A stretch of DNA of 64,000 nucleotides from Rhizobiaceae bacterium. GTDB lineage: Bacteria > Pseudomonadota > Alphaproteobacteria > Rhizobiales > Rhizobiaceae. The stretch covers positions 62,001-126,000 of the forward strand of contig JAHBYU010000007.1 in NCBI GenBank assembly GCA_019635775.1, given 5' to 3'. Positions within the stretch are counted from its first letter, which is position 1. The number at the start of each line of letters is the position of its first letter. Shown here piece by piece: positions 42,277-55,139 of the stretch. Both the position numbers and the translations under genes were made by a program. The notes beneath the pieces are model-generated. The model had not been told where the DNA came from, searched no databases, and worked only from the letters and a program-made list of their open reading frames with translations.

Positions 42277-44130
42277 ATGCCTCACACTACACCCTTGATC
42301 GCAACCATTGTTGCCGGCCTCGGCCTTGCCTTCATATTCGGAGCGCTTGCGAACCGTTTCCGTATCCCGCCTCTCGTAGGTTATCTCATCGCAGGCGTTT
42401 TGGTCGGGCCGAATACCCCCGGTTTCGTGGCCGACCAGTCGCTTGCGGTAGAGCTTGCCGAGATCGGTGTTATCCTGCTGATGTTCGGCGTGGGTCTGCA
42501 TTTCTCCCTGAAGGATCTGCTGTCGGTCAAGGCGATCGCCGTCCCGGGTGCCATGGTTCAGATCGCCTTTGCGACCGTGCTGGGGGCCGGATTGTCATGG
42601 ACGCTTGGTTGGACCATCGGCGCAGGGCTTGTCTTCGGCCTCGCTCTTTCAGTGGCCTCGACAGTAGTGCTTCTCCGGGCTCTGCAGGAACGCCGGCTTA
42701 TCGAGACAGAACGCGGCCGGATCGCGGTGGGTTGGCTGATCGTCGAAGACCTCGCCATGGTGCTGGCGCTGGTGTTGCTGCCGGCGCTTGCAGGCGTGCT
42801 GGGAGGGAGTAACGGCGAAGAATCGGTGCCGACGGTACAGATATTCGCAATTCCCGCGGACCTTGGCATTTGGGGGGTGGTGGTGATCACCCTGGTGAAG
42901 GTGCTGGCCTTCGTCGTTGTTATGCTGGTGGTGGGCCGGCGAGTCATCCCGTGGATACTGCACTATGTCGCTCACACTGGCTCGCGTGAGCTTTTCCGGC
43001 TGGCGGTGCTCGCCATTGCGCTCGGCGTAGCCTTCGGTGCGGCCCATCTTTTCGGCGTGTCGCTGGCGCTCGGCGCTTTCTTCGCCGGAATGATAATGAG
43101 TGAGTCGGAACTCAGCCACCGGGCAGCCGAAGAATCCCTGCCGTTGCGCGATGCCTTCTCGGTGTTGTTTTTCGTTTCTGTCGGCATGCTGTTCGATCCG
43201 ATGAGCCTGATCGAACATCCTTTGCCTGTTCTTGCCACGCTCTTCATCATCGTAATAGGCAAGTCAGTCGCGGCATTCCTGATCGTTCTCGCCTTCAGGC
43301 ATGCTGTAGGCACTGCGTTGACGATCTCTGCAAGCCTGGCGCAGATCGGCGAGTTTTCCTTCATTCTGGCTGACCTTGGCGTCGGGCTGAACCTGCTGCC
43401 GGAAGAAGGTCGCGACCTGATCCTCGCCGGTGCGATCCTGTCCATCTTGCTCAACCCGCTTGTCTTCGCCGGCGCCGCTCGTATCCGACCATGGCTGGAA
43501 ACGAAGCTGAACGAGCCCTACCCTGTAGTGGTGGAGTCGAAGCCGATAGGACCGGCCACTGCGGTAGGCGAGGTCGCCACGCAGGCGCCCGTTGTCGAGG
43601 TCGCCGAGGCTGAGGCGGACGAAGACGGACCGCCACCGCCGACCGAACTGAGCGACCACACTATTCTGATCGGCTACGGTCGCGTCGGCAGCCTTGTAGG
43701 GCAATCGCTCAAGGAGCTTGGACTGCCTTTTCTCGTCATCGAAGATTCAGACAAGACACTTGCGCGGCTGCGGGCTGAGGATATCGAGACCATTGCCGGG
43801 AATGCCGCCAACGCCGATGTACTCGCTGCAGCCAACCCGAGCGGGGCAAGGCGCCTGATTCTGGCAATTCCGAACGCCTTCGAAGCGGGCCGGATCGTTC
43901 AGCGTACGCGCGTAGCGAATCCGGCAATCGAGATCATCGCGCGCGCACACTCGGATGCCGAGGTAGATCATCTTGCCGGACTTGGCGCAGACACCGTAGT
44001 CATGGGCGAACGCGAGATTGCCCGCGGCATCCTGAACGAGGTTATGGGCACAAGTCCCAAATTCGACGTCGCCAATCAATCACTTGATGTAGCGGTCGAC
44101 GCTCCTACGGGCACGAAGCAATCTGAATAG
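42277..44130 (+). CDS. KefB/YbaL-type cation:proton antiporter with TrkA-N domain
   Basis: A 617-residue CPA2 antiporter. About twelve hydrophobic segments (5-390) include LLMFGVGLHFSLKDL, ALSVASTVVLLRALQE and GVSLALGAFFAGM. A cytoplasmic linker rich in Glu and Pro (about 430-480) leads to a TrkA-N (RCK) domain with the nucleotide motif ILIGYGRVGSLV. It probably exchanges K+ or Na+ for protons, gated by nucleotide binding, and fits the osmoadaptive character of the window. The ATG at 42277 matches the family start; its ribosome site is weak. Confidence 0.88.
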   Translation: MPHTTPLIATIVAGLGLAFIFGALANRFRIPPLVGYLIAGVLVGPNTPGFVADQSLAVELAEIGVILLMFGVGLHFSLKDLLSVKAIAVPGAMVQIAFATVLGAGLSWTLGWTIGAGLVFGLALSVASTVVLLRALQERRLIETERGRIAVGWLIVEDLAMVLALVLLPALAGVLGGSNGEESVPTVQIFAIPADLGIWGVVVITLVKVLAFVVVMLVVGRRVIPWILHYVAHTGSRELFRLAVLAIALGVAFGAAHLFGVSLALGAFFAGMIMSESELSHRAAEESLPLRDAFSVLFFVSVGMLFDPMSLIEHPLPVLATLFIIVIGKSVAAFLIVLAFRHAVGTALTISASLAQIGEFSFILADLGVGLNLLPEEGRDLILAGAILSILLNPLVFAGAARIRPWLETKLNEPYPVVVESKPIGPATAVGEVATQAPVVEVAEAEADEDGPPPPTELSDHTILIGYGRVGSLVGQSLKELGLPFLVIEDSDKTLARLRAEDIETIAGNAANADVLAAANPSGARRLILAIPNAFEAGRIVQRTRVANPAIEIIARAHSDAEVDHLAGLGADTVVMGEREIARGILNEVMGTSPKFDVANQSLDVAVDAPTGTKQSE

Positions 44131-44132
44131 CT

Positions 44133-46316
44133 TCAGCCGCCGGTCAGGATGTCGAGGATTGAGGTAGACCGCCGTGTCGGTGGTGCTCCGACGTCGCCGG
44201 GGGGCACGACACGACTGATCGACGCGGTTGGGTCATCTGCCGAGACGGCCGGACTTTGAACCTCGCGCTCCAGCCGGGGCGCCTCGGGAAAAGCATCCAT
44301 GTCGCCGGCAGGAACGACACTGCCCACTGTTCGCGCTTCCGAACCATTGTGCGCTCCCGGAAGTGCCGCAACCGGGACGCCTTCGTGTGCGGCTACCATG
44401 AATTCATGCCACGCCTGCGCAGGGAGGGCGCCGCCGGTCACCTTCTTCATTGGCGTATCATCGTCGTTGCCGAACCATACGCCGGTGGTCAGGTTGGCCG
44501 TGTAGCCGACAAACCATGCATCGCGCGAGTTCTGGCTGGTTCCGGTCTTGCCCGCCGCCGGCCAGGCGAACGCCGCCTTCTTCGCGGTTCCGGTCTCCAC
44601 TGTTCCCGTCATCATGGCGTTCATCATGCCGACGACATCGGAGCGCACGACCCTTGGATTGCCACCGCCGGTGAATTCGTAGAGCACCTCGCCGCTGGTG
44701 GTGGTGATGCGTTGGACAAAATGTACCTCGGGCCGATAGCCGCCATTGGCGAAGGGCACATAGGCGGCCGTCAGTTCAAGCGGCGTCACCTCGGAGGTAC
44801 CCAAGGCCAATGACGTATTGGCCTGCAGGCTGGACTCGATGCCCATGCGGTGCGCCGCTTCCACGACAGCTTCCGGTCCCACCTCCATGGCGAGTTGCGC
44901 GGCCACCGAATTCAGCGATTTTGCGAGCGCCGTCGCAAGCGTGACCTTGCCGTAGTATTTCCCGTTGTAGTTCTCCGGCGTCCATTTGCCGATCTTGATC
45001 GGCGCATCGTTCCTGACGCTTTCGGGGGTACGGCCGTGTTCCAGGGCAGCCATGAACACAAACGGCTTGAAAGCCGAACCGGGCTGCCGGCGCGCCTCCG
45101 AGGCGCGGTCGAACTGGCTGGTAGCGTAGTCGTAGCCGCCGACCATCGCGCGCACGGCACCGGAATTGTCTATCGAGACCAGCGCGCCCTGACTGACGTT
45201 GAGCGCCTTTGCGTTCTCGTCGACCAGTCGCCGGATCGACGTCTCGGCCAGTTCCTGCAGGTCGAGGTCTACGGTCGTATCGACGATGATATCGCTGCGC
45301 ACCTCGCCGATCAGGCCAGGAAGCTCCTCCATGATCCGATCGGCAACGTAGTTCTCCGAACCGGTCCAGTAGGCGGCGACACGCGTGGCGGGTGCGCTCA
45401 TCGCTGTCGTCAATTCCTTGTCCCCGATCATCTTCTCTTCACGCATGGCGCCCAGAACAAGCTGTGCGCGCTCCTCAGCCGCCTTGGGATCGCGTGCCGG
45501 AGACAGGCGGGACGGAGCCTTGAGCAGTCCGGCCAGAAGCGCGGCCTCGGCAAGCGTCACGTCGCGAGCCGACTTCCCGAAATACCGGCGCGAGGCAGCT
45601 TCGACACCATAGGCTCCGGAACCGAAATAGACCCGGTTCAGGTACATTTCGAGGATCTGGTCCTTGGTGTGTTTCTGTTCCAGCCAAAACGCGAGCAAAA
45701 CCTCCTGGACCTTGCGTTCCAGGGTCCGGTCGGGCTTCAGGAAAAGGTTCTTTGCAAGCTGCTGGGTCAGCGTAGAGCCGCCCTGGCTGAAACGGCCATG
45801 CAGGAGGTTGGTCGTCATCGCGCGTGCCAGCCCGATCGGATCGACGCCGAAATGGGAATAGAAACGCCGGTCCTCGATCGCCATCACCGCCTGGGGAATA
45901 TATGGCGACATCTCGTGCAGCCCGATCGATTCGCCACCGGTCATTCCACGGTTGGCGAGCAGTCGACCGTCGACTGATACGATCTTGATGTTGGGCGACC
46001 GGTCAGGGATCGACCACGTCGTTGCCGAAGGCATCTGTGCGCCATAATAGATGACAATTCCGGCGCCAGCTATGCCAACCCAGATCGAAAGGACAAAAGC
46101 CCAGTAGGCGAGGCGGCCGAGCAGACGGACAGGCCCTGTCCGGCGAGCCTTTCGGGAGCGGCCACGCCGGGTGGAGGATGACTTCTTCGCTGCCGGTTTA
46201 CGGCCCCTGGATGGCACAACTCGATCATCTTCGCTGACTGTAATGTCACGCGAAGAACGGCCCCTGGACGGCCCGTCAAAGGTCGGCTCGATGCGCCGGT
46301 CGCCTCTTTTCGCCAT
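44133..46316 (-). CDS. Penicillin-binding protein 1A (bifunctional transglycosylase/transpeptidase)
   Basis: A 727-residue class A PBP. A basic cytoplasmic tail (1-45) and one membrane segment (about 47-70) anchor it. The GT51 domain has IEDRRFYSHFGVDP (catalytic Glu) and GGSTLTQQLAKNL. The transpeptidase has QPGSAFKPFVF (SxxK), KSLNSVAA (SxN) and GKTGTSQNSRDAWF (KTG). A disordered Pro/Ala C-terminus follows. It polymerises and cross-links peptidoglycan. It converges on the antiporter gene with a 2-base gap. Confidence 0.92.
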   Translation of the reverse strand: MAKRGDRRIEPTFDGPSRGRSSRDITVSEDDRVVPSRGRKPAAKKSSSTRRGRSRKARRTGPVRLLGRLAYWAFVLSIWVGIAGAGIVIYYGAQMPSATTWSIPDRSPNIKIVSVDGRLLANRGMTGGESIGLHEMSPYIPQAVMAIEDRRFYSHFGVDPIGLARAMTTNLLHGRFSQGGSTLTQQLAKNLFLKPDRTLERKVQEVLLAFWLEQKHTKDQILEMYLNRVYFGSGAYGVEAASRRYFGKSARDVTLAEAALLAGLLKAPSRLSPARDPKAAEERAQLVLGAMREEKMIGDKELTTAMSAPATRVAAYWTGSENYVADRIMEELPGLIGEVRSDIIVDTTVDLDLQELAETSIRRLVDENAKALNVSQGALVSIDNSGAVRAMVGGYDYATSQFDRASEARRQPGSAFKPFVFMAALEHGRTPESVRNDAPIKIGKWTPENYNGKYYGKVTLATALAKSLNSVAAQLAMEVGPEAVVEAAHRMGIESSLQANTSLALGTSEVTPLELTAAYVPFANGGYRPEVHFVQRITTTSGEVLYEFTGGGNPRVVRSDVVGMMNAMMTGTVETGTAKKAAFAWPAAGKTGTSQNSRDAWFVGYTANLTTGVWFGNDDDTPMKKVTGGALPAQAWHEFMVAAHEGVPVAALPGAHNGSEARTVGSVVPAGDMDAFPEAPRLEREVQSPAVSADDPTASISRVVPPGDVGAPPTRRSTSILDILTGG

Positions 46317-46415
46317 GAATTCCTTGGTCCAGTCCCGGAGATGCCTCCGCCTGAACGCTAAATGCGGCGATTTAAGGTGGGGTTAAGTGCGGGCAAGAAC
46401 CTGGAGGCTCGCAAC

Positions 46416-46562
46416 TCAGTTCTCCTGGATGGATACTCCGGATTCGTCGATCCGCAATTCAACGCCCGAAGGCTTGGATTCTTCGCGCCATACGTAAATG
46501 CCCAGAGCGATGACAGCTACCAGGAGGGCACCGATCAGGAGGTAGAGAGAGTTGCGTTGCAT
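46416..46562 (-). CDS. Small single-span membrane protein
   Basis: A 48-residue protein: a membrane segment at about 5-24 (LYLLIGALLVAVIALGIYVW), then a polar tail ending DESGVSIQEN. AGGA lies 6 bases before the ATG at 46562. It follows the GlsB-type gene on the same strand and may be co-transcribed. Rhizobial genomes carry similar short proteins of unknown function. Confidence 0.6.
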   Translation of the reverse strand: MQRNSLYLLIGALLVAVIALGIYVWREESKPSGVELRIDESGVSIQEN

Positions 46563-46585
46563 CGTCATTCCTGTCTGTCTTGTTG

Positions 46586-46615
46586 CGATGCCGCAGGTGT
46601 CCGTCCGCGGCATCG
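46586..46615 (-). other. Hairpin between the two small membrane-protein genes
   Basis: CGATGCCGC (46586-46594) and GCGGCATCG (46607-46615) form a perfect 9-bp stem with a 12-base loop. No T run follows on the minus strand. It lies between the GlsB-type stop and the start of the 48-residue protein. Confidence 0.45.
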
Positions 46616-46632
46616 CTGCTGTTGCTGGTGGT

Positions 46633-46887
46633 CTACGCGCGCTTTATCAGCCGGATCAGCACAAGAAGAACCACCGCGCCGATCGTTGCGTGAATGATGG
46701 CAGCCACGACGCCGGTGCCGAGCGACAGGCCGAGTGCGGGAAACAGCCAACCCGCGATAAACGCGCCGACGATGCCGACCACGATGTTTCCGAGTACACC
46801 GAAACCGTAGCCCTTGACCAGAAGACCGGCCAGCCAACCGGCAATCGCGCCAATGATGAGGAAGATGATCAGACTTTCAATACCCAT
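46633..46887 (-). CDS. GlsB/YeaQ/YmgE-family stress membrane protein
   Basis: An 84-residue integral membrane protein with three hydrophobic segments and the glycine-rich pattern IGAIAGWLAGLLVKG and VGIVGAFIAGWLF typical of transglycosylase-associated (Pfam Transgly_assoc) proteins. GGAGGG lies 9 bases before the ATG at 46887. Members are induced by stress in several bacteria; molecular role unknown. No EcfG consensus was found upstream. Confidence 0.85.
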   Translation of the reverse strand: MGIESLIIFLIIGAIAGWLAGLLVKGYGFGVLGNIVVGIVGAFIAGWLFPALGLSLGTGVVAAIIHATIGAVVLLVLIRLIKRA

Positions 46888-47019
46888 AGGGACTTCCCTC
46901 CGTTGTGAGGCACGGCTCCGGGCCAAGGGAAGGCACGAATCGAGCGTGCATCGAATTGATCATAACTGATGCCTGCCACGAAGAAAGTCGTGGCAGTGGT
47001 GCTGAACGACCTTGGGTGG

Positions 47020-47265
47020 TCAGTCCTCGTTTTCTTCGCCTGGGGGCCGCCATCCATGAGGCTCGATACGCTTTTGCGTGTCGCTATCCAAATAGGCCCA
47101 CCAGCCGGTGTCGCTTTCGTCCCAGTCGCCACCTCCGGCTTTGAGCCGGTCAAGCGAGCGGTATTGAGCTATCGTTTCGTTTTCCTGTCCGTCACGATCC
47201 GTCCAGAGGACAGTTACCTTGCTGCCATCCTTTGGCGCCGTGTCGATCGGATGCGGATTTGTCAT
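47020..47265 (-). CDS. Small conserved-looking hypothetical protein
   Basis: An 81-residue polar, acidic protein with no signal or membrane segment. It opens TNPHPIDTAPKDGSKV, followed by VLWTDRDGQ, and contains GWWAYLDSDTQKRIEPHGWRP. The pattern IDTAPKDG with a later W-P-P element resembles small proteins widespread in rhizobia. GGGGA lies upstream of the ATG at 47265. Function unknown. Confidence 0.65.
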   Translation of the reverse strand: MTNPHPIDTAPKDGSKVTVLWTDRDGQENETIAQYRSLDRLKAGGGDWDESDTGWWAYLDSDTQKRIEPHGWRPPGEENED

Positions 47266-47371
47266 GATGATGGGATCCCCTCGCATTTCATGCGCCCGCC
47301 AAATAACGCGCGAGCCGCCAATAGGTTTCAGCGCGTCTTGAAATATAGCATGAGTTCAGGCAGCACCCGGC

Positions 47372-47992
47372 CTAGCTGTGCGCGAAGATGTCCTCTTCCG
47401 GCCAGCCCATCAGATCGAGCCTGGCGCGTGTCGGAAGAAACCGGAAACAGGCCTCTGCCTCTGCCGAACGATGTTCGCGTGCGAGCCTCATCGAAAGCGC
47501 CTCGCGCAGCCGATGCAGGTAAAGCACATCGGAGGCGGCATACTCCATTTGCTCCGGCGACAGCGTTTCCGCAGCCCAGTCCGACGACTGCTGTTGTTTC
47601 GAGAGGGAGACGCCGAGCAATTCGGAGCAGATGTCTTTCAGCCCGTGACGATCTGTGTAGGTACGGGTCAACCGGGAGGCGATCTTGGTGCAGAACACCG
47701 GCTCGGCCATAGCGCCCAGCGCATGATAAAGCACCGCAATGTCGAAGCGGCCATAGTGGAAAATCTTTGTGATCGAAGGATCCGTCAGGAGCGTCGCCAG
47801 GTTAGGCGCTGAATCCTGTCCGGGTGAGATCTGGATAACATCTGCTGTGCCATCGCCCGGCGAAAGCTGTACCACGCAAAGCCGGTCCCGGTGCGGATTG
47901 AGTCCAAGGGTTTCGGTGTCGATTGCAATCGCTGGAACACGGTAGTGAGAGAGGTCCGGAAGATCGTTCCTGTGGAAGCGGATGGTGGTCAT
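47372..47992 (-). CDS. rnd: Ribonuclease D-like 3'-5' exonuclease
   Basis: A 206-residue DEDD-family exonuclease. Exo I IAIDTETLGLNPHRD, Exo II KIFHYGRFDIAVL, Exo III YAASDVLYLHRLR are in place. The C-terminal HRDC domains of classic RNase D are missing, giving the short form common in alphaproteobacteria. It probably trims tRNA or other structured RNA ends. The ATG at 47992 matches the family start. Confidence 0.88.
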   Translation of the reverse strand: MTTIRFHRNDLPDLSHYRVPAIAIDTETLGLNPHRDRLCVVQLSPGDGTADVIQISPGQDSAPNLATLLTDPSITKIFHYGRFDIAVLYHALGAMAEPVFCTKIASRLTRTYTDRHGLKDICSELLGVSLSKQQQSSDWAAETLSPEQMEYAASDVLYLHRLREALSMRLAREHRSAEAEACFRFLPTRARLDLMGWPEEDIFAHS

Positions 47993-48151
47993 TCGAGTTC
48001 TCTCAGTTTCAACGCTGCAGATGCATTCAGGTCTGAACAAGGCGTCGGCTAGCCCGTAATTGCCCGAAGATGCAGGCCTCTCCCGCCCTCCTACAACAAG
48101 CATGCCGCCAAGGAAACAAAGGTCTCGTCGGACCTGAGGTCCGCTAACGCT

Positions 48152-49174
48152 TCAGCGCCATCCGAGCGCTGGCGCTACATGCTGAAGGATGGCTTCGATG
48201 AGATGTGCATTGTAGTTCACACCGAGCTGGTTGGGGACGGTGAGCAACAACGTGTCTGCTGCCTTGATTGCCTCATCCTCGCTCAGTTGCTTTACCAGAA
48301 CATCCGGTTCGGCGGCGTAGGAACGACCAAAGACCGCCTGCTTGCCCGGCTCGATGTAGCCGAAGTGATCCTGGCTGCCTGACTCGCCACCGAAATAGGC
48401 CCGGTCCATGTCATTGACGATGGCAAAGATCGAGCGGCTTACCGACACACGCGGTTCGCGCGCATGGCCTGCTTGCCTCCATGCTGCCCGAAAGGCGGCG
48501 ATCTGTTCCGCCTGCTGAATGTGGAAGGGCTTGCCCGATTCGGCCATGACCAGCGTGGAACTCTGCAGGTTCATGCCAACCTTGCCTGTCCATTCGGCGG
48601 TCGGCGTGGTCGCAGCACCCCACCAGATGCGTTCGCGCAGCCCCTCCGAATATGGCTCCAGTCGCAAGAGGCCGGGTGGGTTGGGAAACATCGGGCGAGG
48701 ATTCGGCTGGGCAAAGCCTTCACCCCGGATGACGTCGAGAAAAACCTCGGCGTGACGGCGCGCCATGTCGGCATCCGTCTGGCCTTCTTCGGGCGCGTAG
48801 CCAAAGTACCGCCAGCCCTCGATCACCTGTTCGGGCGAACCCCGACTGATGCCAAGCTGCAGGCGCCCCCCCGAGATGATGTCCGCCGCGCCTGCGTCCT
48901 CCGCCATGTAGAGCGGGTTCTCGTAGCGCATATCGATGACTGCCGTACCGATCTCGATCCTGCGCGTCTTCGCGCCGACGGCGGCAAGGAGCGGGAAGGG
49001 CGAGGCGAGTTGCCGGGCAAAGTGATGCACCCGGAAATATGCGCCGTCCGCTCCCAACTGCTCGGCGGCGACCGCAAGATCGATCGACTGGAGCAGCGCA
49101 TCGGAAGCCGAGCGTGTTCCCGATTGGGGTGAAGGCGACCAATGGCCGAAGGAGAGGAAACCGATCTTTTTCAT
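48152..49174 (-). CDS. LLM-class flavin-dependent oxidoreductase
   Basis: A 340-residue luciferase-like TIM-barrel monooxygenase. MKKIGFLSFGHW, DGAYFRVHHFARQLASPF, GTAVIDMRYENPLYMAEDAG and GRLQLGISRGSPEQV are typical family blocks. It would use reduced flavin supplied in trans. Substrate unknown; the gene is isolated between RNase D and an MBL hydrolase. Confidence 0.85.
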   Translation of the reverse strand: MKKIGFLSFGHWSPSPQSGTRSASDALLQSIDLAVAAEQLGADGAYFRVHHFARQLASPFPLLAAVGAKTRRIEIGTAVIDMRYENPLYMAEDAGAADIISGGRLQLGISRGSPEQVIEGWRYFGYAPEEGQTDADMARRHAEVFLDVIRGEGFAQPNPRPMFPNPPGLLRLEPYSEGLRERIWWGAATTPTAEWTGKVGMNLQSSTLVMAESGKPFHIQQAEQIAAFRAAWRQAGHAREPRVSVSRSIFAIVNDMDRAYFGGESGSQDHFGYIEPGKQAVFGRSYAAEPDVLVKQLSEDEAIKAADTLLLTVPNQLGVNYNAHLIEAILQHVAPALGWR

Positions 49175-49459
49175 TCTGGGAGCCGTCTTGCCGAAATTCG
49201 CAAGCCACGCAGGTAGACATTTCGCAAGCGCACGACAAGGAAAAGGCGTCCGTCAAGACCGACTATCCTCGGTGCGAACCTTCACGCGGCCCGGCAGCCT
49301 GACATTCGGTAAATCCACCCATTCACCGATTCGAGCCAATTCACGTTCCCGCGAGCATGGCACACTGTGATGTCTTCGGACTGGCCTATTGCCGGGTTGA
49401 GCGCCATGTTGTGGTATCGACGCACGCAAGCGCAACATCGATCGAGAGGATACAGAACC
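49175..49459. other. 285-base divergent region without a gene
   Basis: This interval separates the leftward LLM gene from the rightward MBL gene and must carry both promoters. No convincing hexamer pair, RNA gene or repeat was recognised. Confidence 0.4.
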
Positions 49460-50233
49460 ATGAAGTTTTCACGTCGCGAAACGCTTCAGCTCGGCCTGGC
49501 CGGAGCGGCAGGGCTAGGGGCAACGACATTCATGCCGTTCATTGCAAGGGCAGAGGGCAAGGGCGACAGCTACAAGACCGCGAGCGGAGAAATCGTCATC
49601 ACACCAATCTCCCACGCCAGCTTCATCATGAGTACACCCGGACTGGTGATCTACAATGATCCGGTTGGAGGCGGGGCGCTGTACGAAGGACAGCCGTCAG
49701 CAGGACTCGTTCTCATCACGCACGAACATGGCGACCATTTCGATCCCGAGACGCTTGCCGCCGTCGTGGGAGCCGATACCAAGCTTGTCGTCAATCCGGC
49801 GGTCCTCGAGAAGCTTCCCGAGGATATGAAGGCCAAGGCCACTGCGATCGGCAACGGCGAGAATACGACGGTGGGCGCAATCCAGATCGAGGCAATTCCC
49901 GCGTACAACCTTACCGAGGATCGCAAGAAGTATCATCCGCAGGGCCGCGATAACGGCTACGTCCTTACGGTTGACGGCATGCGCGTCTATATCGCCGGCG
50001 ACACCGAGGACATCCCCGAAATGCGTGCGCTGAAGGATATCGACATCGCCTTCGTGCCCATGAACCTGCCCTATACAATGGACGAGACACAGGCGGCTTC
50101 CGCCGTCGCGGAATTCAAGCCTGCGGTGGTGTACCCCTATCACTACAGGGACAGCGATCCCAAAGCCTTTGCTGAAAAGGTTTCGGCTGCCGCGCCAGAC
50201 GTCAAGGTGGTCCACGGCGCCTGGTACGGCTGA
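49460..50233 (+). CDS. MBL-fold metallo-hydrolase with Tat-like signal
   Basis: A 257-residue metallo-beta-lactamase-fold protein. The N-terminus SRRETLQLGLAGAAGLG is a Tat-type signal ending near IARAEG (about residue 31). The Zn motif THEHGDHFD (HxHxDH), then IAGDTEDIPE and a late His in YPYHYRDSD complete the site; it resembles the UlaG/YcbX-like L-ascorbate-6-phosphate lactonase subgroup. AGAGGA lies 9 bases before the ATG at 49460. Substrate unknown; export to the periplasm inferred. Confidence 0.84.
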   Translation: MKFSRRETLQLGLAGAAGLGATTFMPFIARAEGKGDSYKTASGEIVITPISHASFIMSTPGLVIYNDPVGGGALYEGQPSAGLVLITHEHGDHFDPETLAAVVGADTKLVVNPAVLEKLPEDMKAKATAIGNGENTTVGAIQIEAIPAYNLTEDRKKYHPQGRDNGYVLTVDGMRVYIAGDTEDIPEMRALKDIDIAFVPMNLPYTMDETQAASAVAEFKPAVVYPYHYRDSDPKAFAEKVSAAAPDVKVVHGAWYG

Positions 50234-50236
50234 AGC

Positions 50237-50866
50237 CTACTTTCGCGCCTCGCGGATGGCGCTTGAAGACAGGGTCGAGCGCGGCCCGTGGATGAAGGTC
50301 CATGCCGGGGCCTTCATGTGCGCCAGACGCGGGGCGGCGTTTTCATCGACGCGGGCGTAGTCGAACGTCTTTGCAACCATCGACGACAGGAATGACAAGG
50401 TAGCCCCTGGACGATCGATCACCGCAATGGGGAAGGTCAGCGCGATCTCGCGCCAGCGTTGCCAGCGGTGGAAATCGCGCAGGTTGTCAGCACCCATGAC
50501 CCAAACAAAATCGACGCCCGGATTGCGCGCGCGCACCAGGGCCAGGGTATCGGCGGTGTAGCGCACGTTGTGGGCCGCCTCGAAGGCTGTGACCTTGATG
50601 CGCGGGTTTCGCGTCATTTCTTCCGACAGGCGCAGGCGCTCGGAAAGTGGAGCCAGTTCGCGGGACGATTTCAACGGATTTCCGGGCGTGACGATCCACC
50701 AGAGCTGATCGAGTGCCAGCCGTCTCAACGCGATTTCGGCGACATGGACATGACCGGCATGCGGAGGATTGAACGAACCTCCGAACAAACCGATCTGCAT
50801 GCCTTTCTCGACATACGGCATGCGAAGGTAGCCGGCGGGGAGGGAGGTTCCGTTGCGCTGAAGCAT
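50237..50866 (-). CDS. nadD: Nicotinate-nucleotide adenylyltransferase
   Basis: A 209-residue nucleotidyltransferase of NAD synthesis, joining nicotinate mononucleotide to AMP. The nucleotide motif GGSFNPPHAGH and the late STLSSSAIR (ISSTxIR-type) are present. About 27 residues precede the catalytic core; starts at internal Met codons near residues 16 or 23 are possible. It follows proA by 41 bases, the usual order in rhizobia. Confidence 0.92.
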   Translation of the reverse strand: MLQRNGTSLPAGYLRMPYVEKGMQIGLFGGSFNPPHAGHVHVAEIALRRLALDQLWWIVTPGNPLKSSRELAPLSERLRLSEEMTRNPRIKVTAFEAAHNVRYTADTLALVRARNPGVDFVWVMGADNLRDFHRWQRWREIALTFPIAVIDRPGATLSFLSSMVAKTFDYARVDENAAPRLAHMKAPAWTFIHGPRSTLSSSAIREARK

Positions 50867-50907
50867 CGTGTCGGGCGCAGACGATCAGGCGGGCCGGCGA
50901 GGCGCCA

Positions 50908-52177
50908 TCACGGACGCACCTGACCCGAACCGCGTACGCGGTAGTTGAACGATGTCAGTTGCTCCACGCCGACCGGACCGCGCGCATGCATCTTGCCCGT
51001 CGCGATGCCGATCTCGGCCCCCATGCCGAACTCGCCTCCGTCTGCAAACTGGGTCGAGGCGTTGTGCAACAGGATGGCGGAATCGATCTCGTTGAAGAAG
51101 CGTTCCACGGCGGCTCCGTCTTCCGCGACGATACCCTCGGTGTGATGAGAGGAATACGTCTCGATATGGTCGATCGCGTCGCAGACCCCATCGACCAGCC
51201 TGGCCGATATGATCGCGTCGAGATATTCCGTGCGCCAATCCTCTTCCGTCGCGGATTTCGCGTTGGGGAAGGCGGCGACGACTTCGTCTGAGCCGCGGAT
51301 CTCACAGCCCGCCTTGTCCAGCGCCTCGAGGATCGGCACGAGATGCGTTTCGGCAACGCGACGATCGATCAGAAGCGTTTCGGCCGCCCCACAGATTCCG
51401 GTACGACGCATCTTGGCGTTCACCGCGATCCGAACGGCCATGTCGAGGTTGGCGGATCCGTCTATGTAGAGATGACAGATGCCTTCCAGATGCGCAAAGA
51501 CCGGCACGCGCGCTTCGGTTTGCACGCGCGCAACCAGACTTTTGCCTCCGCGCGGAATGATGACGTCGAGGTTGCCGCTCAGGCCGGCAAGCATCTCGCC
51601 CACGGCGGCCCGGTCGGTCACGGGCACAAGCTGGATTGCATCCTCGGGCAGACCCGCTGCGCCCAGTCCTTCAACGAGACATCTGTGGATGGCGGTGGAG
51701 GAGTTCAGCGAATCCGAGCCTCCGCGCAGGATGACCGAATTGCCGGCCTTCAGGCAAAGCGCGCCTGCGTCGGCGGTCACGTTGGGACGGCTTTCATAAA
51801 TGACGCCAATAACGCCGAGTGGCGTGCGTACGCGCTCGATATGCAATCCGTTCGGGCGATCCCAGGCGGCAATGACCTCCCCGACGGGATCCTTGAGCGC
51901 AGCAATCTCTCGTATGCCATCCGCCATGGCGCTGACGCGCTTGCTGTCAAGTTTCAAGCGATCCATCATCGCGGGCGAAAGGCCGGCTTCCTCGCCATTG
52001 GCGACGTCAATGGCGTTGGCGTCAAGAATGGCGGACTTGTTGCGCTCGACGGCGTCCGCCATCGCCAGAAGCGCTGTGTTCTTGACTTCGGTGCTCGCCA
52101 TCGAAAGCGGCCGTGAGGCAGCGCGGGCGCGTTTGCCGATTTCCGCCATCAGCGTGGCTGTATCACCAGCGGACTGT

Positions 52178-52194
<17 letters not shown>
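50908..52194 (-). CDS. proA: Gamma-glutamyl phosphate reductase
   Basis: A 428-residue enzyme of proline synthesis, reducing glutamyl phosphate to glutamate semialdehyde with [20 protein letters not shown], then [14 protein letters not shown], and the catalytic Cys in [13 protein letters not shown] are diagnostic. It overlaps proB by 17 bases, so the unstable intermediate's producer and consumer are co-translated. Full family length. Confidence 0.95.
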
Positions 52195-55066
<2,872 letters not shown>

Positions 55067-55085
55067 CGCGGTCCCTCCAGAGCGC

Positions 55086-55119
55086 AAAAGAAAAGGGGAG
55101 ATGGCGTCCCATCTCCCCT
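55086..55119 (-). terminator. Intrinsic terminator after rpmA
   Basis: On the minus strand AGGGGAGATGG pairs perfectly with CCATCTCCCCT (11 bp, 4-base loop), followed by TTTCTTTT. It lies between rpmA and the GNAT gene and should end most rplU-rpmA transcripts. Confidence 0.85.
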
Positions 55120-55139
55120 GATCCTTTTCTGGCTCTGCC

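Noticed and set aside
44850..45977. 375-codon plus-strand frame opposite PBP1A
   Set aside because: PBP1A has all catalytic motifs across this span; the opposite frame is a shadow.
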